Assembly: GCA_964640855.1 (NCBI GenBank)
Contig: CAZXIX010000001.1
Coordinates: 62,001 to 126,000 of the forward strand
Reading direction: 5' to 3'
DNA: 64,000 nucleotides
Origin: JAJDFU01 sp964640855
Lineage (GTDB): Bacteria; Bacteroidota; Bacteroidia; Chitinophagales; Saprospiraceae
Translations under genes and position numbers: made by a program
Shown here: piece after piece, positions 37,201 through 44,034 of the stretch
Layout of the letters: each line of letters begins with the position of its first letter
Position numbering within the stretch: position 1 is the first letter of the stretch
The notes under the pieces: model-generated
What the model was told of the DNA's origin: nothing
The model's input: only the letters and a program-made list of their open reading frames with translations
The model's database searches: none

Positions 37201-38238
37201 TTCTTCTGTGCCGACGAAGCAGCTGCTTTGAATGCAGAGCTTCCCGAAGAAGGCACTCCTTTCTGGACCCAGCCCCCTACGCAGCAGGAACTGGGAGTCC
37301 GCCTGATAGATGTGAACGAACCCGGTACCCCGGTAGAAGGCCTCCAACCCGGGAACGTCTACCAATTTACTTTTAACCTGGAGACAGCATGCGGTTTGCG
37401 GCAAGACGAAGTTCTGCTGACGGTTTATGACAACGCTCCCTTTGCGGGGGCCAATTTCGATGCTTGCTCGCCGGATCGCTCCGCTCAACTGAACGCGGTA
37501 GAGCCGCAAGGAGGTAGCCGAGGAAGGTGGTTGTCCCCCAATTCCAACATCCGATTCTCGAATGTGACCGATCCGAAAAGTACGGTCTTCAATCTGGAGT
37601 TGGGCAACAACGTCCTGATCTGGGAGTTGGATAATGGCAATTGCGGACCGATTTCCCGCGATACCGTAGTGGTGGATATGCGGCAAAGTCCACAAGCGAC
37701 TGACGATACTGTAGAGGTTGATTTCCTCCGTGGGGTGTTCATCACCCCCTTGGTCAACGACTCCTTCCCCGAAGAGGGAGCCACGATCACCCTGCTGACT
37801 GAACCGGAATTTGGCGTGGTGGAGGTCATTGGCGATACGATACTGTATATCCATACCGAATCTCAAGTCGGACAGGATGAGTTTACTTACCAGATCCAGA
37901 GCCTCGATTGCCCCCCCTCGACAGCGACGGTCCGGGTGAACATCGGGGGAGATGTACAAGTGGGCGATTGCTTTGTCCCGAGCATCATCACGCCAAACGG
38001 AGACGGAGTCAATGATTTCTTCATCATTCCCTGTCTGGCAGAAGGGTCCGGGGTGACCGGAAATCTGGTGATCTTCAACCGCTGGGGATCCGAACTCTTC
38101 AACTCGGATAATTACCAGAACAATTGGAGAGGAATTTATCAAGGCTCCGAGGTGCCTGCTGGCGTTTATTTCTACCGGGTAAGTTTCAGCGACCCCAATG
38201 AGCCTCCCCGTTCAGGATATATCTACGTAACACGATAA
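31210..38238 (+). CDS. Giant secreted multi-domain adhesin-like protein with type IX (CHU_C) sorting domain
   Basis: The protein has 2342 residues. The signal region ends near residue 40 (MLGAFILFMSSVNLASGQ). Residues about 50-900 contain HYR-like beta domains with paired cysteines (DTTAPEFD, DTTPPTATFPMDTVIDCDQV, DTIAPTFDTAPSNVTISCVD). From about 1120 to 1900 come some eight Ig/PKD-like repeats with a CEGSxxxLxG...YxWTGPxGFxS...SGTYxLxV pattern. A cadherin-like unit (VEVDFLRGVFITPLVNDSFP) follows, and the last 88 residues (SIITPNGDGVNDFFIIP, NRWGSELFN, GVYFYRVSF) are the gliding-motility-type C-terminal domain used for type IX export. The ATG at 31210 is preferred to the TTG at 31201. The next two genes encode a PorP/SprF partner and a PD40-OmpA protein. 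Likely a cell-surface adhesin. Confidence 0.92.
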   Translation: MQENYAKLISKLGRTAATFKMLGAFILFMSSVNLASGQSFPTTLSDTITCDQLVGADGDQIRNDLESKITDWYATTSAALEAVLVPGFCPDATVTPSPVLTTVTNGINSTTNPYCYSISVTWEITDTCGVNLGDTTYTFVVVDAVGPVISGIPNDTTYNIQDAGSIPGTTGITALDDCSGPVVGPINNPDPKVTQGTGCDRFSYTITRRWSAVDSCGNVGIDSLVITVVDTTAPEFDAAETAMIDTIVFDNQANTLGISVPDTLTKYRPTIFTDNSGSAPFLTDSIDTPIPGACDQSFEFTREWILEDSCGNQASFLQRVIVIDTTPPTATFPMDTVIDCDQVAANFNNSGVPTNIVDAADPAADYLTLPLVLVGGEAANCPNQDTFRVVWTVVDACGNEAKDTQRVISIDTIAPTFDTAPSNVTISCVDGTDINDEFQTWLNANGNADASDNCTSDVIIERQNFGGGSPVLTRVCPSPNNVIDSATVWFIAIDSCDNRDTATATFLVVDNEKPEFLTPASSFDQTLSTDPAECVRDVFLPLPQIQENCAIGFENITVAETVNVTGPGAGFNPVNTVVITFDLTTLTQPINAESVFLNYELQNMDADDPFEKFNILGQDQTTLLGVTLNTPTECGNVTGQVPIPANLFNLWASQAPDQFITLYFEPQIDPDNIFNSEINNVCGTSSIAAELNIVNQANTDLRFEYALNSGPRIQIPIAGISSTPLELDKGDNVFEYFLTDCAGNVSDPYSFTITIEDTEQPQLICPPDSSLQLTLDDNCIFEGFQLPLPLQASDNCPSNQTFNQLQPSVGNDGMTLDSGAAFLEFLFDVDNGNYKSVDSSSYIFTGLVPNALDAVDLQIIHRGNFDSQDYEVMVSASGVPTVGPLSLSGLLTDDCLNQHTATVSLTRDQYNSLAAANSGTIRVTVRQTAPLVSDGTNICSDTIPIGGGIFIDSSSFFAVNLTYTNWAPTYEGTGATTFTGQFEGPDFDPMEDLEEGVTTISYTITDAAGLTATCSYDVTLTDNTAPTAIGQGGEVEVVVNPGQQILVLDPTDFDGGSFDNCTAQGDLILSVSPSQVNCSDVAGGDKSIIVTLTVQDEAGLTDDVDVNVRLVQAEWEPTFSLPVCSNDTLYLFANPPENFNGNTLDFTYAWTGPNEFSSDLRNPIIVNPTQANSGTYTVQIFGDQTGCSDTEVVQVTVDDLTPDVISEQGKTNYCEGETISLTTSVIPGPNRDFIWYVGIPGSGNEIELQRGSLPRVDLGGGYTPGSYNFFLVVETPLCTTEPSPIFTVTVSPVPVAQPNETLIEVCEGSTFNLGTTQTGVSYQWTGPNGFNSTLANPQGIVASGQTDGTYELVVINNGCSSAPAPVQVNLLSRPGKPEIAADPSPAVCQGTPLSLRAVGAIGADEYIWISPQLNDISTGANNTLDLGGADLDESGNWRVTVREGQCISEESDPIAISVAQNPNVIADAESTLACEGASIELLGSPTLPGATYEWTGPGGVNVPDVQNPTIPNAQLSFSGTYTLRVITAQGCVGQNTVDVSVVEGVSVQDIVVDAPACSPGPATVTLTPVLSEPDDGGFQYDWQGINGFSSSEEVATITNATILASGPYSLQVTDDNGCRSNRLEEVVSLTFAPAAPAIPLPPPGSDVQFCVGETIQLQTQSTYSGQNISYAWYTPRGGGSPIVTTGPNLNLSNATLDDSGVYSVEVTVDGCTSPRSGTINILVSEQPTITAINNGPVCEGSELILTGSEVPGATYNWQGPGFSSTQRVAVIPSTDLELNEGTYELTVDLNGCQATTTTTVDILEVPISPEISANGPICVPKSNKVLVLSVDSFTAIPGATYVWDGPAGILDTTTQLRDTVLTSRLPNMEGTYDFTLFTLANGCVSQPEVVQVTVNTVPDQEAFAGLDSAFCEGELVRLNGDQPTIGTGNWTVLEPLLNPEVNITDPGNARTSLSGLLPGKTYTFRWSLTNGACTNYDQQDVNITVNANIPLDAGQDLFFCADEAAALNAELPEEGTPFWTQPPTQQELGVRLIDVNEPGTPVEGLQPGNVYQFTFNLETACGLRQDEVLLTVYDNAPFAGANFDACSPDRSAQLNAVEPQGGSRGRWLSPNSNIRFSNVTDPKSTVFNLELGNNVLIWELDNGNCGPISRDTVVVDMRQSPQATDDTVEVDFLRGVFITPLVNDSFPEEGATITLLTEPEFGVVEVIGDTILYIHTESQVGQDEFTYQIQSLDCPPSTATVRVNIGGDVQVGDCFVPSIITPNGDGVNDFFIIPCLAEGSGVTGNLVIFNRWGSELFNSDNYQNNWRGIYQGSEVPAGVYFYRVSFSDPNEPPRSGYIYVTR

Positions 38239-38246
38239 CATTTTCG

Positions 38247-38274
38247 GGAGGGATGCCCGCAGAGGCATCCCTCC
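38247..38274 (+). promoter_or_regulatory. Strong intercistronic hairpin
   Basis: GGAGGGATGCC and GGCATCCCTCC pair perfectly (11 bp, loop CGCAGA) 9 bases after the giant gene's stop and 17 bases before the PorP/SprF start. No T tract follows. It may stabilise the upstream mRNA or reduce read-through rather than terminate. Confidence 0.6.
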
Positions 38275-38290
38275 GAATACCCAATAATCA

Positions 38291-39247
38291 ATGATCATGA
38301 AAAAATGGTTGACACTTAGTTTCCTGATGGTGTTTGCATTGGCTTCCTACGCTCAGCAGGAAGAGGTGTATACTACCTTCATGTACAATAAGGTGCATAT
38401 TAATCCCGCATATGCCGGAGCACCTGGCCGGGCGGAATTGACCTTCGTTGGAAAAGGCCAATGGCTCGGCCTAGAAGGAGCTCCCAATTCGCAGGTCATA
38501 ACCTTCAACATGCCGCTCGCCAATCAGCGGATCGGTATCGGAGGCGGAGTCGTTCGGAATGAGATCGGCCCCTCGGTCAATTATACCGGCGAGCTCAGCT
38601 ATGCCTACCGCATCCCATTGGGCCGGGGTTATCTGGGTATCGGCCTTCAGGGATCGATACGGTTCCTCCGGGTGGACTTTTCCCAGGTCCAGGGCAACCA
38701 GCCCATCGATGGTGACAATGCCATACCTCCGGGTATGCAGAGCAAGTACATACCCAATTTCGGAGCAGGTATTTATTACGATACGGACCGGTTTTATGTG
38801 GGCTTTTCCGTGCCGCGCATACTCGAGAATTCGATCGATCTCTCAGATTCGGATACACCCCTGTCCCGCGAAGTGATCCATTACTACGGTATTCTGGGGG
38901 CGAGCTTCGACTTGGGCGAAAGCGTTGTGATGCAACCCCAGGCTATTCTTCGTTTTACAGCCAATACACCATTTGATGGCGACTTTAACGTTAACTTTAT
39001 GTTCGTCAAGCGTTTTATGGCCGGTGTATCCTACCGGCTGGGTGGCTCCCGGATCAGCGGCATCGGGGAATCCATTGCGCTGCTGGGCGGTCTGGACATA
39101 ACACCAAACCTCTTTTTCGGGATCACTTATGGTTATGGTTTGAGTGAACTCAGCGACCAGCACAGTGGTTCCCTGGAAGGAGTAGTCAGGGTTATGTTCG
39201 GAAAAGCAACGGAAGGTGAAGAATTTCTTAATCCCCGGTTTTTTTGA
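38291..39247 (+). CDS. PorP/SprF-family type IX secretion outer-membrane protein
   Basis: This 318-residue protein has signal peptide MIMKKWLTLSFLMVFALASY ending AQQ and the family's first motif EVYTTFMYNKVHINPAYAGA. Alternating beta-barrel strands run to FLNPRFF at the C-terminus, with several GAGIYYDTDRFYVGFSVPRI-like segments. PorP/SprF-type barrels associate with type IX exported proteins that have a CHU_C-type C-terminus and help attach or export them. The gene lies 52 bases after such a protein, so it is probably its dedicated partner. The start could also be the ATG at 38297. Confidence 0.93.
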   Translation: MIMKKWLTLSFLMVFALASYAQQEEVYTTFMYNKVHINPAYAGAPGRAELTFVGKGQWLGLEGAPNSQVITFNMPLANQRIGIGGGVVRNEIGPSVNYTGELSYAYRIPLGRGYLGIGLQGSIRFLRVDFSQVQGNQPIDGDNAIPPGMQSKYIPNFGAGIYYDTDRFYVGFSVPRILENSIDLSDSDTPLSREVIHYYGILGASFDLGESVVMQPQAILRFTANTPFDGDFNVNFMFVKRFMAGVSYRLGGSRISGIGESIALLGGLDITPNLFFGITYGYGLSELSDQHSGSLEGVVRVMFGKATEGEEFLNPRFF

Positions 39248-39295
39248 TCATAATCTCGGATATTAAGGGAAACCCATAGACTCAAAAATCCAGCT

Positions 39296-41455
39296 ATGAA
39301 GACTTTGTTTTACTTTATCGGCGTCTTTTTGTTGTTAGCCACTTCTGCGGAAGCTCAACGCAACAGGGGAGGTTCGGAAGCTACCCAAGCCACGGCCTCC
39401 ACCACCAGACTCAGCGGAAATGTGCAAGTAGTGAATGCCGTTGAGGTAAATACCGAAGCCTACGATTTCAGCCCTTGCTTTTTCGATGCCGGGATCGTTT
39501 TTGTCAGTAGCAGGCGAAAACACGGTCCCCGCGATAAGAACCTGGGGGAGACTTTTTTCGATCTGTACTACGCAGACCTGGATGGGAATGGCTTTCCCAA
39601 AAAACCCATGCCTTTTTCTCTCGAGATCAACTCCGAGCATCACGAGGGGCCGATTACCTTCGATTCCGACTTCCAAACCATCTTTTTCACCCGCACCAAC
39701 GTCTCGGGTGCGACCAAAGCCAAGAGTTCAGGAGAAGACACCGAAGGCTATGATTCCAAGTCAAATGGAAAAAACAAGTTTGCCAGTTACAACCAATCCG
39801 AGGTAGGCCTGAAAATCTATATGGCCAAGCGAACCGTGCGCGACTGGCACGAGGTAGAAGAGCTTCCATTCAATAGCAATCGATACAATTGCATTCACCC
39901 GAGCCTTTCGCCGGACGAACAATTCCTCTACTTCTCCTCTGATATGCCGGGCGGATACGGTTCTTATGACCTTTATGTGGTCGAACGTTCGGGTGACGGC
40001 TGGTCCAAGCCCAAAAACCTGGGGCCGGGCATCAATACCTCTGGAAAAGAAGCTTTTCCCTTCATTCACTCCAACGGGGCCCTGTTTTTCAGTTCCGACG
40101 GATGGGGTGGGCTTGGCGGATACGACCTGTATTTTGCCGATCTCGCGTTGACAGAACCCGTAGCCATCGATATGGGAGAACCCTTTAATTCTGAATATGA
40201 CGATATCGGGATCATGGTCGATGAGAATGGGACCCGAGGGTTCCTGACCTCCAATCGCCCCGGCGGCCACGGAAAGGATGATATCTACCGGTTTGAATCC
40301 GAAGTCCGGGTGGAGGAAGCGCTTAAGCGGAAATCCAACCTGACCAGTATTTTCGGCGACGATATGGAGATCGAGAGTTTTCAACAACCCATCCAGGTGG
40401 TTGATGTAGAGTCCGGCAAAGAGTTGGATGGGGCCTCGGTACGCTTGCTGGAATGGGGTAGCGAATCCGGATACAGCATCGACAATTTTTACGACATCGA
40501 GTTGCTGCCCAAGGAAGACGGTTCCGGAGAATTTAAACTCCAAATGGTTCCCAAGAATCAGATCGAGATCGGAAGTCCGCTAGCGGTCACCGACGCTGCC
40601 GGAACGGCCACCCTTCGGGTAAAAGTGGATCAGGAGTATTTACTGATCATCAATCGCCCGGGCTATTTCCCCAAAGAAGAGCGGATCTCCTTTCCTACAG
40701 CCATGATGGATAAGCCGATCGAAGTGCTTTCTATCGGCCTGGAAAGTAGTGATTGCATTGAGCTCCAGGGAGATGTTGTGACCCGGGGCTCCGATGCGCC
40801 CATACCGGATGTAGTGGTCAAAGTCATAAACGAATGTACCGGTGAAGAACAGTTGGTCAAGTCTGGGGTGACCGGAGAATTCGGGACTTGCCTGGAAATT
40901 GGCTGCGATTATACCCTGGTCGGCCAGCGGCAGGGTTTTCGAAATGGTTATACCAACGTCACCACGGTCCGCTTGCGAGGTAAGCGGGTGCTGACGGCCA
41001 ACCTTCAAATGGCTCCCATGGAAGGTGTCAGTAGCGAGATGCTGGGCGGCGTACCGATTCGGACCGGCTCCGTGATCGTATTAGAAGACATCATGTACGA
41101 TTTCGATGGTGCCGAGATACGCGATCAGGAACAACTCAACCTGGAAGCTTTGGTCCAGCTGATGAAGACCTACCCCGGCATGGAAATTGAACTGGGCGCC
41201 CATACGGATACCCAGGGAGACCGGGATTACAATCTTAACTTGAGTCTGCGCCGGGCCGAATCCGCCAAAAATTTCCTGGTACGCCGGGGAATCGAGAACA
41301 ATCGGATCCAGGCCATCGGATATGGTGAATCCCGACCTCGCAACCACTGTCTCGATGGCGTAGAGTGTTCTGAAGCCGAACATGAATACAATCGCCGTAC
41401 CGAAGTAACGGTGACCAAGCTGGACGAAGACGATCCATTGAAGCCTATTGATTAG
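39296..41455 (+). CDS. PD40 repeat-CRD-OmpA outer-membrane protein
   Basis: The protein has 719 residues. A signal peptide MKTLFYFIGVFLLLATSAEA is followed by a PD40/WD40-like propeller (about residues 60-350: SPCFFDAGIVFVSSRR, HPSLSPDEQFLYFSSDMPGG, GGLGGYDLYFADL). A carboxypeptidase-regulatory-like domain comes next (about 480-590: CIELQGDVVTRGSDAPIPDV), then an OmpA domain (LGAHTDTQGDRDYNLNLSLR ... NRRTEVTV). It lacks the N-terminal TPRs of the similar protein at 44035. OmpA-type ends bind peptidoglycan, so this may anchor the PorP/giant-protein assembly. It forms the third gene of the same-strand unit beginning at 31210 and is followed by a terminator. Confidence 0.9.
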   Translation: MKTLFYFIGVFLLLATSAEAQRNRGGSEATQATASTTRLSGNVQVVNAVEVNTEAYDFSPCFFDAGIVFVSSRRKHGPRDKNLGETFFDLYYADLDGNGFPKKPMPFSLEINSEHHEGPITFDSDFQTIFFTRTNVSGATKAKSSGEDTEGYDSKSNGKNKFASYNQSEVGLKIYMAKRTVRDWHEVEELPFNSNRYNCIHPSLSPDEQFLYFSSDMPGGYGSYDLYVVERSGDGWSKPKNLGPGINTSGKEAFPFIHSNGALFFSSDGWGGLGGYDLYFADLALTEPVAIDMGEPFNSEYDDIGIMVDENGTRGFLTSNRPGGHGKDDIYRFESEVRVEEALKRKSNLTSIFGDDMEIESFQQPIQVVDVESGKELDGASVRLLEWGSESGYSIDNFYDIELLPKEDGSGEFKLQMVPKNQIEIGSPLAVTDAAGTATLRVKVDQEYLLIINRPGYFPKEERISFPTAMMDKPIEVLSIGLESSDCIELQGDVVTRGSDAPIPDVVVKVINECTGEEQLVKSGVTGEFGTCLEIGCDYTLVGQRQGFRNGYTNVTTVRLRGKRVLTANLQMAPMEGVSSEMLGGVPIRTGSVIVLEDIMYDFDGAEIRDQEQLNLEALVQLMKTYPGMEIELGAHTDTQGDRDYNLNLSLRRAESAKNFLVRRGIENNRIQAIGYGESRPRNHCLDGVECSEAEHEYNRRTEVTVTKLDEDDPLKPID

Positions 41456-42530
41456 TCAAAAACCATACGGGCCTTCCACAAAAGGCCCGTTCTTTTTATT
41501 CCCGGGTAAGGTTTTCGCAAAATCCCTTTCCCGACTGCAGCTTCTCACCTATCGGAGACTGGCAAATGCCTTTTGGCTCGGTCTGTCGTATGGCTTTTCC
41601 CTGCTTTTTCGCCGGCCGATCGTATGGGGACGCCCGGTCTCTTTTTCCTTTGAGCCCACAACCGCTTGTAATCTCAGGTGTCCGGAATGCATCTCGGGGC
41701 TTCGCGCCTTTACCCGGCCTACCGGTAAGGCTTCTCTGGACGTTTACGAGCAGGTGCTGGATCAAATGGCCCCAACGGCTTTTTTCCTTACCCTTTATTT
41801 CCAGGGCGAGCCATTGATCCACCCGGCATTTCTTGAAATGGTTCGTCTGGCCAAAACCCGGAGGCTATTTGTGATGACCTCTTCGAATGGTCATTTTTTC
41901 ACTTCCGAAAAGGCAAAGGAAACCGTTCTCTCCGGACTGGACCAAATCATCATTTCGGTAGATGGGGCCACGCAATCCAGTTACGCCGCCTATCGGAAAG
42001 GCGGGAAGCTGGACCTGGTGGTGGAAGGGATCGGCTACCTGGCCGAATGGAAAAAAAAGCTGAACTCCAGGAGCCCGAGAATTGTCATTCAGGTTTTAGC
42101 TTTCCGGCAAAACGAAAGCGAACTGGCTGAACTTCGCCGGCTGGGTCTGGCCTGGGGAGGCGATGAGGTGAAGATAAAATCCGCCCAGATCCTGGATCCG
42201 GAAAAAGATCATTTCCGGATCCCCCGCAAGGCAGAATGGTCTCGCTATCAAAAACAAGGGGAAAGCGGATATCAGCTCAGGACTCAAATCCATAACCGGT
42301 GCAAAAGGCTTTGGTTTTCCACCGTTTTCACCTGGGATGCACGTATTCTGCCCTGCTGTTTCGACAAGGATGCCCAACAGCCAATGGGAGCTTTGGATGA
42401 TGAGACTTTTGGCGCCATCTGGAAAGGGGCCCGCTATCAACAATTCCGCCAATCGGTTTTGGAGGATCGAAAGCAGTATGCCATGTGCCGAAACTGTTCG
42501 GAAGGGTGCCGGGTTTGGATACCGGCTTAG
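41448..42530 (+). CDS. Radical SAM protein with SPASM domain; start uncertain
   Basis: The radical SAM cluster motif CNLRCPEC and a C-terminal SPASM set (RCKRLWFSTVF, PCCFDKDAQ, CRNCSEGC) are present, so it probably modifies a peptide or another small substrate using three Fe-S clusters' worth of cysteines. The conserved part begins near LQLLTYRRLANAFWLGLSYG. No ATG or GTG lies in frame upstream of the motif; the only usual start is TTG at 41448, which overlaps the OmpA stop and would carry translation through the terminator hairpin at 41467-41500. A CTG at 41535 is the other option. No precursor peptide gene is evident nearby. Confidence 0.82.
   Translation: MISQKPYGPSTKGPFFLFPGKVFAKSLSRLQLLTYRRLANAFWLGLSYGFSLLFRRPIVWGRPVSFSFEPTTACNLRCPECISGLRAFTRPTGKASLDVYEQVLDQMAPTAFFLTLYFQGEPLIHPAFLEMVRLAKTRRLFVMTSSNGHFFTSEKAKETVLSGLDQIIISVDGATQSSYAAYRKGGKLDLVVEGIGYLAEWKKKLNSRSPRIVIQVLAFRQNESELAELRRLGLAWGGDEVKIKSAQILDPEKDHFRIPRKAEWSRYQKQGESGYQLRTQIHNRCKRLWFSTVFTWDARILPCCFDKDAQQPMGALDDETFGAIWKGARYQQFRQSVLEDRKQYAMCRNCSEGCRVWIPA
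41467..41500 (+). terminator. Rho-independent terminator after the PD40-OmpA gene
   Basis: ACGGGCCTT and AAGGCCCGT pair perfectly (9 bp, loop CCACAA), followed by TTCTTTTTATT. It lies inside the 5' part of the radical SAM open frame, which argues that the latter starts downstream. Confidence 0.88.
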
Positions 42531-42935
42531 CCCGGAGCATTCTAAGATTTGGCAGAAAAAGTGTAGTTGTTAAATGTCTTGCTTTTATCAAAAATTTGTA
42601 AGAACTTTATCCTTCCAACTTGGGAAGGATACCTGTGCATAAGTTTGACCTGAAGCCCAACGATTCAAGGTGGGATTATGAGTGGTCCGACCCTGGATGT
42701 GATGCACTGGTTTGCCGGTTCTTATCTGGTTTAATCCCGAACTGATCACAAAAAATAGAGGTTGGCTGCTATCAAACACAGCTTGTTTGAGGTGGTCTTC
42801 TTTGCGTTTGGCCCAAATCGGGTTCACCGCGCCTAAAGGGAGGCATCTGATCGTCGAAATCGAGTCAGATACCCTTGCTTGTTATAGACTTAGTAGGTTG
42901 CAAACAGCTTTGAGAGACACAAATAGTAAAAAATA
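42531..42935. other. Intergenic region between radical SAM and TPR genes
   Basis: I see no credible gene in these 405 bases. The sequence is less GC-rich than its neighbours. A minus-strand frame at 42588-42827 is open for 79 codons (MNPIWAKRKEDHLKQAVFDS...) but matches nothing I know. No RNA gene was recognised. Confidence 0.45.
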
Positions 42936-43964
42936 ATGCTTTTCAAGACCATCATTACGGGCCGACTGCAATTTAACTCCGAGCGGAGTTACAACAATGC
43001 CTTGGAATTATACCTGCACAGGGGAGAAGTCTATTACAAAAACGACATCGCCCTGAAAGCCGAAGAAGTTTTCGAAGACGAAACATTGGCCCTGGTCGTC
43101 CCCCGGCATATTTGTCAGTTATCGGAGAAGACCTGGAAGAGTACCATTCATTTGTTGGAATATACAGCTCAGTTTGCACTGTCGGGCATGATCGAGGCCT
43201 GGATGGTGGAGGATGGCAAAGCGCTTGATTACGCCTTCATTGAGCCCAAAAGCGACAAGCAGGCCGTGCAGTGTTTCCTCAAAGGGCGTCGTTATCTCAA
43301 GTTGGAGAGCAGCCCCGAGGAGGCTGTGGGTGAGTTTACCCGAGCCGTAAAAAAGTTCGGCAAACATGCAGCTGCATTCCTTTTCCGCGGAGACGCCTTT
43401 TTGAAAATGGGCCGTCTGGAAGAAGCCCGGGCGGATTACGATCGCAGTCTGGAGCTCGATCCTCTGATTTCCTCTGCCCATCTGGGTTTGGGAAAGGTCT
43501 CCATGGCCGAAGAAAAATGGAAAGAGGCTATCGCTCATTTCACCCATGCCACCAAGCACAGTATTCCCCTGCAAAGTAAATACTGGGTGGCTCGCCGCCT
43601 GAAAGGAGAGAGCCATCTCGAGATCGACGAATTCGAGAAGGCATCTGTCGAATTCAAGTTCTTCACCAAACGCGGGTTCAAAGAGGGAGATCCCAACCAT
43701 GCAGACCTCAAGAAAGTCTATTTCGACTACGGAAAGGCACTATTGGCCCTGGGTAAATACGAACAAGCCATACAAGCTTTTTCCGAATCCGCCTCTTACG
43801 AAGAAAAGTCAAACGTCACCGTCGAGCAGGATGAGTTGTTGATCTTGCGGGGATTGGCGCGCCAAAAAGCGGGTAGAGACGATTTCGAAACAGACTGGCG
43901 CAAGGCAGCGAAGAGCGGTTCGGCCCGGGCCAAGCAATTGTTGGCCAAAGCGGAAGCCGTCTGA
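42936..43964 (+). CDS. TPR-repeat protein
   Basis: This 342-residue protein has no signal peptide or membrane helix, so it is likely cytoplasmic. Residues 1-110 form a mixed alpha-beta region I cannot assign. From about 110 the TPR repeats are clear: KFGKHAAAFLFRGDAFLKMG, AFLKMGRLEEARADYDRSLE, KWKEAIAHFTHATKHSIPLQ and ALGKYEQAIQAFSESASYEE. TPRs imply a scaffolding function with unknown partners. It is followed by a terminator-like hairpin at 43985, then the PorE-like gene. Confidence 0.8.
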   Translation: MLFKTIITGRLQFNSERSYNNALELYLHRGEVYYKNDIALKAEEVFEDETLALVVPRHICQLSEKTWKSTIHLLEYTAQFALSGMIEAWMVEDGKALDYAFIEPKSDKQAVQCFLKGRRYLKLESSPEEAVGEFTRAVKKFGKHAAAFLFRGDAFLKMGRLEEARADYDRSLELDPLISSAHLGLGKVSMAEEKWKEAIAHFTHATKHSIPLQSKYWVARRLKGESHLEIDEFEKASVEFKFFTKRGFKEGDPNHADLKKVYFDYGKALLALGKYEQAIQAFSESASYEEKSNVTVEQDELLILRGLARQKAGRDDFETDWRKAAKSGSARAKQLLAKAEAV

Positions 43965-43984
43965 ATAAGAATTACCAAAAATTT

Positions 43985-44029
43985 AACGGCCGTTTCCCAA
44001 TATCCGGAATCGGCCGTTCGTATTTTCAG
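43985..44029 (+). terminator. Terminator-like hairpin between the TPR and PorE-like genes
   Basis: AACGGCCG-T-TTCC and GGAA-T-CGGCCGTT pair with a single T-T mismatch and an 8-base loop, followed by CGTATTTTC. This makes a 12-bp stem plus mismatch with a short T tract. It would separate the TPR gene from the gene starting at 44035. Confidence 0.65.
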
Positions 44030-44034
44030 GATGT

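Noticed and set aside
37075..38142. A 355-codon minus-strand frame opposite the end of the giant protein
   Set aside because: The plus strand encodes the conserved CHU_C domain; the minus frame has no recognisable features.
42588..42827. A 79-codon minus-strand frame in the gap before the TPR gene
   Set aside because: No motif, poor composition and no link to neighbours.
41448..43964. A RiPP biosynthesis locus around the SPASM radical SAM gene
   Set aside because: I found no small precursor gene, transporter or peptidase nearby, so the context does not support it.
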